Below, piece by piece: positions 1 to 5,187 of a stretch of 5,187 nucleotides of DNA. A program made the translations under genes and the position numbers. Location: contig DNJW01000020.1 in the NCBI GenBank assembly GCA_003488965.1, forward strand, positions 1 through 5,187, in the 5' to 3' direction. How positions within the stretch are numbered: the first letter of the stretch is position 1; every line of letters begins with the position of its first letter. A model generated the notes under the pieces. It ran no database searches and was not told the DNA's origin. It saw nothing but the letters and a program-made list of their open reading frames with translations. This DNA comes from Lachnospiraceae bacterium. GTDB taxonomy: Bacteria; Bacillota; Clostridia; Lachnospirales; Lachnospiraceae.

Positions 1-87
1 CAGACCTTTTGGCACCCGAACCCTTATAGGAAACCTTGTCAGGCCTCTTTTTCTGTGGTAATATGGTGAGTGTTTCAGGGAAAGAGA

Positions 88-116
88 TTTATAGGCAGAT
101 AGGGACTATATAGAAT
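88..116 (+). promoter_or_regulatory. Candidate sigma-A type promoter for the membrane protein and thiN
   Basis: A -35-like TTTATA lies at 88-93 (4 of 6 matches to TTGACA) and a -10-like TAGAAT at 111-116 (5 of 6 matches to TATAAT), separated by 17 bases. Transcription would begin near 123, giving a leader of roughly 40 bases before the ATG at 161. The leader is too short to hold a riboswitch. The stretch 1-87 shows no convincing gene, strong hairpin or known regulatory motif, so an upstream promoter or read-through from an earlier gene is equally possible. This is a consensus match by eye only. Confidence 0.35.
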
Positions 117-160
117 TGGAAACGTTTTGAAAGATAGAAGCAGGGTAAGCGAGGAGTAAG

Positions 161-1522
161 ATGAGGAACGAAGAGGAAGAACGGAAACATAAAAAGAAAA
201 GAAAGAAGAAAAGTGTAAGGCATGCAGCTTCGAAAAGGAAAAAAGAAATGTCCAATGCGGAAAGAAAAAGAAGGCGCAGACGGGCAAGGCGCAGGACGGT
301 TATCTTCCGGAGAACACTGGTTGCCTGCGTTGTTTTAGTACTTATTGGAGGAGCAGGATATATTGTCTGGAATCTTCCGGCTATTAAATTTAACAGACAG
401 CTGAATGCAGGAATGGAGTATACGAAGGAAGCCGAATACGATGCGGCGATTGAGGCATATGAGGGTGCCCTTGAAATCGATGCCACATCCGTGGAAGCTT
501 ACCGCTGTATGGCAGGCGCATATCTGGATATGGAAGATGGTTCCCATGCAAAACAGGTTTTATATGACGGATGGAATACGACACAAGATGAAGGGCTTTT
601 GCAGTATTACTGTACTGTGATACTGAATGAGGCGGTAGAGGAAATAAACAAGGATGCTGTCAGTCTGGAAACAATAGAAAAGATTGCCAGTGTTCTAGAG
701 CAGAATGTTTTAAATGAGGAAGCCCTGGATTTAATTGATACGGCATGCAGCCGATGGATGGAAGCTGCGGATAAATCGGAATTTGATTTTGTATCCTATG
801 GACAGATTATGGACCGGGTTACTGCTTTGTATGCATCTTCCGGGCTGGAGGAGTTAAAGGATGTGATTTCCCGTTTTGGATGGCTGGATGTAGAGGAACT
901 GAAAGTACCTATGGAGCAGATAGATTCCTATTTAGGTATTTTGGAGAGTGCCAATGCTATGGCGGAAATGCCGGAAAGAAGCGAAATGATAGCATGTCTT
1001 TATAAAGTAAAGGAAATCCAGGCGGAGTTTGCGGAACTTTTTACGGAATTTGACGCAGGAAATTATGAGGCGGCAAAGGATTTTTTGGTGAAGGATTCTT
1101 ATCTTCAGATTAGGGATGAATTTATCAATGGAACTATGGAATATTGGGACGGGGCAACTTATATTCCGGTAAGCCGGGAATATGTGGTCCTGAAACAGGC
1201 AGAGGGAAAATGCAGTTTTGAATTTCCGGATTATGAGGACAATGAAGAAAATTCCGGCATTATTACCGTATGGGGCAATGAAATGCTGGATAATGGAGTA
1301 CAGCGTTCCAGTATTACTTACGAACCGGCAAAAGAAGGGGAAGATTATTATCCCCATACGGAATATGTCATCAGCTATATGTGCAGCAATGTACAGAAAA
1401 AGAATTCTTTTGTCTATGAAATGAACTATCACTTTGAGACCAGGGTATTGACACAGGAAGGGATGACAACCACCATGATTGGGGACTGGGGAGGTCCTTA
1501 TCAGTGGCAGAAGACTTACTAG
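161..1522 (+). CDS. Single-pass membrane protein with a highly basic N-terminal tail and TPR-like repeats; function unknown
   Basis: I do not recognise this as a named gene. The 453-residue product begins with a tail in which 27 of the first 51 residues are Lys or Arg, including an almost unbroken arginine-rich run at 35-45. One hydrophobic segment follows at about 52-70. By the positive-inside rule the tail should be cytoplasmic and the remaining roughly 380 residues outside the membrane. Residues about 78-139 look like two tetratricopeptide helix pairs (pattern YTKEAEYDAAIEAYEGALEI, then a second weaker unit), which usually bind proteins. Residues 140-325 appear helical and acidic. Residues 325-453 are richer in aromatic and beta-type sequence and match no domain I know. 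The ATG at 161 is preceded by GAGGAG at 151-156. A second ATG at 248 (residue 30) has a purine-rich stretch upstream and would drop part of the tail, but the first start has the better site. The gene ends 13 bases before thiN, so the two are probably cotranscribed. A scaffold or envelope role is only an inference. Confidence 0.85.
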   Translation: MRNEEEERKHKKKRKKKSVRHAASKRKKEMSNAERKRRRRRARRRTVIFRRTLVACVVLVLIGGAGYIVWNLPAIKFNRQLNAGMEYTKEAEYDAAIEAYEGALEIDATSVEAYRCMAGAYLDMEDGSHAKQVLYDGWNTTQDEGLLQYYCTVILNEAVEEINKDAVSLETIEKIASVLEQNVLNEEALDLIDTACSRWMEAADKSEFDFVSYGQIMDRVTALYASSGLEELKDVISRFGWLDVEELKVPMEQIDSYLGILESANAMAEMPERSEMIACLYKVKEIQAEFAELFTEFDAGNYEAAKDFLVKDSYLQIRDEFINGTMEYWDGATYIPVSREYVVLKQAEGKCSFEFPDYEDNEENSGIITVWGNEMLDNGVQRSSITYEPAKEGEDYYPHTEYVISYMCSNVQKKNSFVYEMNYHFETRVLTQEGMTTTMIGDWGGPYQWQKTY

Positions 1523-1524
1523 AA

Positions 1525-1538
1525 AGGTGAGAAATTTG
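1525..1538 (+). promoter_or_regulatory. Ribosome binding site and TTG start that fix the thiN start
   Basis: AGGTGAG at 1525-1531 lies four bases before a TTG codon at 1536-1538. Starting there gives a protein of 214 residues beginning MNTCIIIGAG, which places the first beta strand of the thiamine pyrophosphokinase fold right at the N-terminus. The reading frame has no ATG upstream. It opens at another TTG (1479) inside the preceding gene, which would add 19 unconserved-looking residues, and it contains a GTG at 1527 with a poor upstream site. The first in-frame ATG is at residue 15 and would remove the first strand. Confidence 0.7.
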
Positions 1539-2180
1539 AATACTTGCATTATAATAGGGGCCGGCGATCTGGCCCTTATGAATATTGAAATAAAAGAAGG
1601 GGATTTATGTATTGCGGCAGACGGCGGCTATGCCCATTGTAAAAGGCTTGGGATTTGCCCGAATCTTATTATAGGAGATATGGATTCCTTAAATGAAGAG
1701 TTGCGTGAGAATGTGGGAGAAATAGAAAGAAATTCACCGGAAAAAATTATCCGCCTATGTCCGGAAAAGGACGATACGGATACTTTGGCGGCCTTAAAGG
1801 CCGGTATGGAGCGAGGGTATAAAAACTACCGCCTATATGGGGCGATGGGAGGAAGGATAGAACATACCATTGCCAATATACAATGTCTGGTTTATTTAAA
1901 AAATCACGGGGCAGACGGATATATTTTGGATGAAGGCATCAGTATATCCGTTATAAAAGATGCTAAGGCGGTCTTTGGAAACAGGATGGAGGGATACTTG
2001 TCTCTTTTTGCCCTTGGAGAAAAGGCGGAGGGAGTGACGATTACAGGAATGAAATATCCGTTAAAAAATGCCACCATAACTAACGGCTATCCGATAGGAA
2101 TCAGCAATGAATTTATCGGAAAGGAAAGCATGGTGGCAGTAAAAGACGGAATGCTGCTTATGGTTTTATCAAACCGTTAA
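1536..2180 (+). CDS. thiN: Thiamine pyrophosphokinase
   Basis: This cytoplasmic enzyme transfers pyrophosphate from ATP to thiamine, giving thiamine diphosphate and AMP, so that salvaged thiamine becomes the active cofactor. The 214-residue length is normal for the bacterial family. The N-terminal catalytic domain carries AADGGY at 27-32, IIGDMDS at 45-51 and EKDDTD at 77-82; the acidic residues of these motifs are expected to bind magnesium and ATP. GAMGGRIEHTIAN at 102-114 corresponds to the family's GGRxDHxxxN motif, with Glu109 where Asp is usual. The C-terminal beta-rich thiamine-binding domain spans about 140-211 and includes the typical ISNEF at 189-193. The start is taken as TTG because of the ribosome binding site beside it. 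The gene lies 13 bases after the membrane protein gene, suggesting shared transcription and perhaps translational coupling. In many Clostridia thiN sits near prkC, rsgA and rpe; none of those is visible here. No TPP riboswitch is seen upstream. Confidence 0.93.
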   Translation: MNTCIIIGAGDLALMNIEIKEGDLCIAADGGYAHCKRLGICPNLIIGDMDSLNEELRENVGEIERNSPEKIIRLCPEKDDTDTLAALKAGMERGYKNYRLYGAMGGRIEHTIANIQCLVYLKNHGADGYILDEGISISVIKDAKAVFGNRMEGYLSLFALGEKAEGVTITGMKYPLKNATITNGYPIGISNEFIGKESMVAVKDGMLLMVLSNR

Positions 2181-2201
2181 AAGACTGCGTATCAATCAGT
2201 C
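2179..2201 (-). terminator. Weak candidate terminator for the ligase-symporter unit
   Basis: On the - strand GACTG (2201-2197), a 9-base loop and CAGTC (2187-2183) form a 5-bp stem followed directly by TTTT (2182-2179). The symporter stop codon lies at the base of the stem and loop. An outer pair, GTTAAAA at 2176-2182 with TTTTAAC at 2213-2219, could extend the structure across an 11-base bulge. In the + direction no T-run follows the stem directly, so thiN termination is less well served. The stem is short, hence the low confidence. Confidence 0.3.
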
Positions 2202-3734
2202 ACCTAAATCGTTTTTAACAGAAACTTCTGTTTTTCTTTCGTAGCATGAAAATGCTGCATCTACAAAAGATTTTTCCAGTTTAGGAGTAATAAGGCTTAT
2301 GATTGGCACCAGAATCAGTCCGGCAATCATGGCAAAAGCGCCTGCATTGATGGGAGACTGAAGCAGGGCGGGGAAATGGCTTCGGAAAAGCATATTGCAT
2401 ACCATAAACCCGGAGCCGAAGATAAAGCTGACCCATGCTGCTGCGGCGGTGGTTTTTTTCCAGTACAGCCCATATAGAAAAGGGGCAAGGAAGGCTCCCG
2501 CAAGAGCTCCCCAGGATACTCCCATAAGCTGCGCGATAAAAGTAATATTTCCCTTATATTGTATGATGGCAATTATTACAGAAATAGCAATGAAGACGAC
2601 GATGAGGATGCGGATGAAGAGAAGCTGTTTCTTTTCATCCATGTCCTTAATAATATGTCCTTTTAAAAAGTCAATGGTTAGCGTAGAGCTGGAGGCCATA
2701 ACCAAAGAAGACAAAGTGGACATAGAAGCGGACAGAACCAGAATCACAACCAGACCGATTAATGCCGGAGAAAGATTAGAAATCATAGCCGGTATAACCG
2801 CGTCATAACCTTCGGAAGCGATGTCTACACTGCCGGAATATAGGCGGCCAAAACCGCCGAGGAAATAACAGCCGCCGGATACTACGATAGCGAATAGGGT
2901 AGAAATAATAGTTCCTTTTGAAATAGCCCTTTCGCTTTTGATGGCGTAAAACTTCTGTACCATTTGGGGCAGTCCCCAGGTTCCAAGGGAGGTAAGGATT
3001 ACAACGCCTAAAAGGTTTAACGGGTCAGGACCGAAAAAGGATGCAAATACGCCGGGCTGTGAAGAAGCGGTTTCGTCCGTTACTGCGGCAAGCCGGTTTA
3101 AAGCCTCCAGAAATCCCCCGTTGGAATTTAAAACAGCCAAAATAACAGTGACAATGCCAAACAGCATAATAATTCCTTGTAAAAAGTCATTGATAGCGGT
3201 AGCCATATAGCCTCCGGCAATGACATAAATGCCGGTCAGGACAGCCATAATAACAATGCAGACAGTATAATCAATATTGAATGCCATACCAAACAGGCGG
3301 GATAAACCGTTGTAGAGGGAAGCCGTATAAGGAATCAGAAAGATAAAAACAATGACAGAGGCTCCGAGCTTTAACCCGTCATTATGAAACCGGCGTCCGA
3401 AAAATTCGGGCATAGTTGCGCTGTTGAGGTGCTGAGTCATGATACGGGTCCGCCTGCCCAGAATGACCCACGCCAGCATGGAACCGATTAGCGCATTGCC
3501 GATACCAATCCATGTGGAGGCGATTCCGTATTTCCAGCCGAACTGTCCGGCATAGCCCACAAAGATAACGGCAGAAAAATAAGAAGTGCCATAGGCAAAC
3601 GCAGTCAGCCAAGGCCCCACGGTACGTCCGCCCAGCACAAAGCTGTTTACATCGGTAGCATGTTTGCGGCAGTAAAAGCCGATAACAACCATAACGGTAA
3701 AAAAAACAATTAACATTGCGAGTTTCAGTATCAT
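2196..3734 (-). CDS. Sodium:solute symporter, SSS family, substrate unknown
   Basis: This 512-residue inner-membrane protein should couple sodium entry to uptake of a small organic solute. Length and the pattern of about 13 hydrophobic segments fit the SSS family (TC 2.A.21, LeuT fold). Family marks, in order, are SFVLGGRTVGPW at 31-42, the motif GGYMATAINDFLQG at 174-187 (compare GGFLAVSWTD in PutP), GLPQMVQKFYAIKS at 254-267 (compare FGQPHILARFMA in PutP) and SASMSTLSS at 335-343. Ser339 and Thr340 in the last match the Na2-site pair Ser340/Thr341 of E. coli PutP. Ungapped comparison from the shared GGR motif puts Tyr52 where PutP has the sodium-site Asp55, so proline transport should not be assumed. 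The ATG at 3734 is preceded on its own strand by GTGAGGT (3748-3742), seven bases away. The gene lies 66 bases after the acyl-CoA synthetase on the same strand, suggesting a shared unit and possibly a carboxylate substrate. Family assignment is firm; substrate is not. Confidence 0.93.
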   Translation of the reverse strand: MILKLAMLIVFFTVMVVIGFYCRKHATDVNSFVLGGRTVGPWLTAFAYGTSYFSAVIFVGYAGQFGWKYGIASTWIGIGNALIGSMLAWVILGRRTRIMTQHLNSATMPEFFGRRFHNDGLKLGASVIVFIFLIPYTASLYNGLSRLFGMAFNIDYTVCIVIMAVLTGIYVIAGGYMATAINDFLQGIIMLFGIVTVILAVLNSNGGFLEALNRLAAVTDETASSQPGVFASFFGPDPLNLLGVVILTSLGTWGLPQMVQKFYAIKSERAISKGTIISTLFAIVVSGGCYFLGGFGRLYSGSVDIASEGYDAVIPAMISNLSPALIGLVVILVLSASMSTLSSLVMASSSTLTIDFLKGHIIKDMDEKKQLLFIRILIVVFIAISVIIAIIQYKGNITFIAQLMGVSWGALAGAFLAPFLYGLYWKKTTAAAAWVSFIFGSGFMVCNMLFRSHFPALLQSPINAGAFAMIAGLILVPIISLITPKLEKSFVDAAFSCYERKTEVSVKNDLGD

Positions 3735-3757
3735 AATATGTACCTCACTTATTTTGT

Positions 3758-3788
3758 AATATAGGAATTTGCTCTATCGAGCTGTAAA
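3758..3788 (-). promoter_or_regulatory. Weak candidate promoter in the gap before the symporter
   Basis: Read on the - strand, TTTACA (3788-3783, 5 of 6 matches to TTGACA) and TATATT (3763-3758, 5 of 6 to TATAAT) could be -35 and -10 elements. The spacer is 19 bases, longer than the preferred 17. A tiny inverted repeat, GCTC-TATC-GAGC at 3771-3782, sits inside the spacer; it has no T-run and is not a terminator, but could be an operator half-site pair or chance. If real, this promoter would let the symporter be expressed apart from the ligase. Confidence 0.2.
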
Positions 3789-3800
3789 ACGGTCCGTCCT

Positions 3801-5187
3801 TTAGCCCCGGTTCTGCGCAGCTACAAGGCTGGTACCGCAGTAGCGTTCTCTCAGTTTTGGCTTTTCGATTTTCCCGGTAGGATTTCTTGGAATATCGGCA
3901 AAAATAATCTTATGAGGACGTTTGTAACGGGGAAGCTTATGGCAGAATTCATTGATTTCTTCTTCCGTGCAGATTACCCCAGGTTTCAGTTCAATCACGG
4001 CAGCTGTAATTTCGCCAAGGCGTTTATCGGGAAGACCGATAACTGCTACATCATGGATTGCATTGTAGTTGCGCAGGAAGTCTTCAATCTGAACCGGATA
4101 TATATTCTCGCCGCCGCTGATGATGACATCCTTTTTACGGTCTACCAGAAAAATAAAGCCATCTTCGTCTTCTTGTGCCATGTCTCCGGTATAAAGCCAT
4201 CCGTCCTTAGAAAGAACTTCCGCAGTAGCCTCTTCATCGTTGTAGTAACAAGTCATAACACCCGGACCTTTTACCGCTAATTCCCCCACTTCTCCTTGGG
4301 ATACAGTTTCCTTCTGTTCATTTACGATTTTAGTTTCCCATCCGTAGCCGGCTTTTCCGATAGCTCCGACTTTGTGGATATTTTCAACTCCCAAATGGAC
4401 ACAGCCAGGTCCGATGGATTCGCTCAAGCCGTAATTGGTATCATAGTCATGATGAGGAAAATAGGTTTTCCAATGTTTAATCATGCTTGGAGGAACAGGC
4501 TGGGCCCCGATGTGCATGAGACGCCATTGGGAAAGTTCATAATCTTCCAGTTTTATTTTTCCGCTGTCAAGGGCTTCCAGAATGTCTTGGGCCCATGGAA
4601 CAAGGAGCCATACAATCGTACACTTTTCTTTGGAAACAGCATCCAGAATGTATTCCGGTTTCGTCCCTTTTAAAAGGATTGCTTTTCCGCCGGAAAGAAG
4701 GGAACCGAACCAGTGCATTTTGGCTCCTGTATGATACAGCGGAGGGATGCACAGGAAAATGTCCTCCTTTGTCTGCCCATGGTGGTTCTGCTCAACTTTA
4801 CAGGAATGCATCAGGCTTTCATGGTTATGTAAAATAGCTTTAGGAAAGCCGGTAGTACCGGACGAAAAATAAATAGCGGCATCCTCTTCGTCAGACAGAG
4901 GAATAGAGGGCGACTGGCTGGAGCTGTTGGCGGTTAAGGAATTATAGTCTTCCGCAAAAGTCGGGCAGTTGTCGCCTACATAAAGAAGCAGTTTATTTTT
5001 TGTCAGGGAGTCCGCAATTTCCTCCACACGGCCGATAAATTCCGGTCCGAATACCAGTATATTTACTTCAGCCAGATTGACGCAATATTCAATTTCTTCC
5101 GGAGTATAACGGAAGTTGAGCGGAACGGCAAGGGCGCCTGTTTTTAGGATACCAAAATAAATAGGCAGCCATTCCAGGCAGTTCATC
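3801..5187 (-). CDS. AMP-forming acyl-CoA synthetase (ANL superfamily), N-terminus outside the window
   Basis: This enzyme should activate a carboxylic acid with ATP to an acyl-adenylate and pass it to coenzyme A. In the 461 visible residues (numbered from the Met at the window edge) the ANL core motifs are present: the phosphate-binding loop YFSSGTTGFPKA at 106-117, PLYHTGA at 149-155, NYGLSES at 251-257 (family YGxTE, Ser for Thr, Glu256 kept), GWLYTGD at 329-335 with Asp335, VDRKKDVIISGGENIYP at 348-364 with Arg350, and NPTGKIEK at 435-442 with the adenylation lysine at 439. The edge Met is almost certainly internal, because the following EWLPIYFGILKTGALAVPLN block normally lies 50-60 residues into such proteins. 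The gene is therefore cut by the window rather than degraded. It precedes the symporter by 66 bases on the same strand. Acid-pocket residues do not let me name a substrate; medium or long-chain fatty acids, aryl acids or carnitine-like acids all remain possible. Confidence 0.92.
   Translation of the reverse strand, partial: MNCLEWLPIYFGILKTGALAVPLNFRYTPEEIEYCVNLAEVNILVFGPEFIGRVEEIADSLTKNKLLLYVGDNCPTFAEDYNSLTANSSSQSPSIPLSDEEDAAIYFSSGTTGFPKAILHNHESLMHSCKVEQNHHGQTKEDIFLCIPPLYHTGAKMHWFGSLLSGGKAILLKGTKPEYILDAVSKEKCTIVWLLVPWAQDILEALDSGKIKLEDYELSQWRLMHIGAQPVPPSMIKHWKTYFPHHDYDTNYGLSESIGPGCVHLGVENIHKVGAIGKAGYGWETKIVNEQKETVSQGEVGELAVKGPGVMTCYYNDEEATAEVLSKDGWLYTGDMAQEDEDGFIFLVDRKKDVIISGGENIYPVQIEDFLRNYNAIHDVAVIGLPDKRLGEITAAVIELKPGVICTEEEINEFCHKLPRYKRPHKIIFADIPRNPTGKIEKPKLRERYCGTSLVAAQNRG

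Noticed and set aside
40..56. T-rich stretch after AGGCCT (CTTTTTCT) as an intrinsic terminator of an upstream gene.
   Set aside because: No stem longer than about 3 bp could be built just before the T-run.
1..69. Possible 3' end of an upstream gene (frame 1 stays open to TGA at 67-69, frame 2 to TAA at 59-61, frame 3 to TAG at 27-29).
   Set aside because: All three stretches are too short to judge and none resembles a protein end I recognise; the true upstream gene may end before the window.
1440..1535. TPP riboswitch ahead of thiN.
   Set aside because: The gap is only 13 bases, the sequence before it is coding, and no conserved thi-box motif is visible.
932..1549. 205-residue open frame on the - strand, antisense to the membrane protein gene.
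   Set aside because: It lies wholly opposite a well-supported gene apart from a few bases, has no recognisable family motif, and its composition fits an antisense shadow.
2395..2808. 137-residue open frame on the + strand inside the symporter gene.
   Set aside because: It is antisense to conserved SSS sequence, with no family resemblance.
3912..4673. Two + strand open frames (3912-4280 and 4296-4673) within the acyl-CoA synthetase gene.
   Set aside because: Both are opposite conserved ANL motifs and look like shadows; neither shows a recognisable domain.
3801..5187. Bile-acid CoA ligase (baiB) in view of a likely gut-type Clostridia host.
   Set aside because: The sequence around the core motifs does not resemble BaiB, and the neighbour is an SSS symporter, not the MFS transporter BaiG.

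Overview
The window looks like ordinary chromosomal DNA from an anaerobic Bacillota, most likely a Clostridia/Lachnospiraceae-type genome. This rests on moderate GC content judged by eye, strong purine-rich ribosome binding sites, a TTG start codon, tight gene packing and the style of the proteins. No lineage marker gene is present, so the assignment is an inference. I see no rRNA, tRNA, CRISPR array, insertion sequence, phage gene or long repeat.

Two transcription units converge near position 2190. On the + strand, a short upstream region (1-160) with a plausible promoter leads into a 453-residue single-pass membrane protein (161-1522). It has an extremely basic N-terminal tail and a TPR-like region. 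Thirteen bases later comes thiamine pyrophosphokinase (1536-2180, thiN type), best read from a TTG start that follows a good ribosome binding site. The two genes are probably cotranscribed.

On the - strand, read from the right edge, there is an AMP-forming acyl-CoA synthetase (3801-5187) whose first roughly 50-60 residues lie outside the window. After a 66-base gap it is followed by a complete sodium:solute symporter of the SSS family (2196-3734). The symporter could import a carboxylate that the ligase then converts to its CoA thioester, but neither substrate can be read from the sequence. A short hairpin followed by four Ts on the - strand overlaps the symporter stop codon and may end this unit. 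Only 15 bases separate the two convergent stop codons.

Nothing here clearly amounts to a new biological system. The points most worth a second look are the unrecognised membrane protein with its arginine/lysine-rich tail, the ligase-symporter pair of unknown substrate, and the symporter's loss of the sodium-site aspartate known from PutP.
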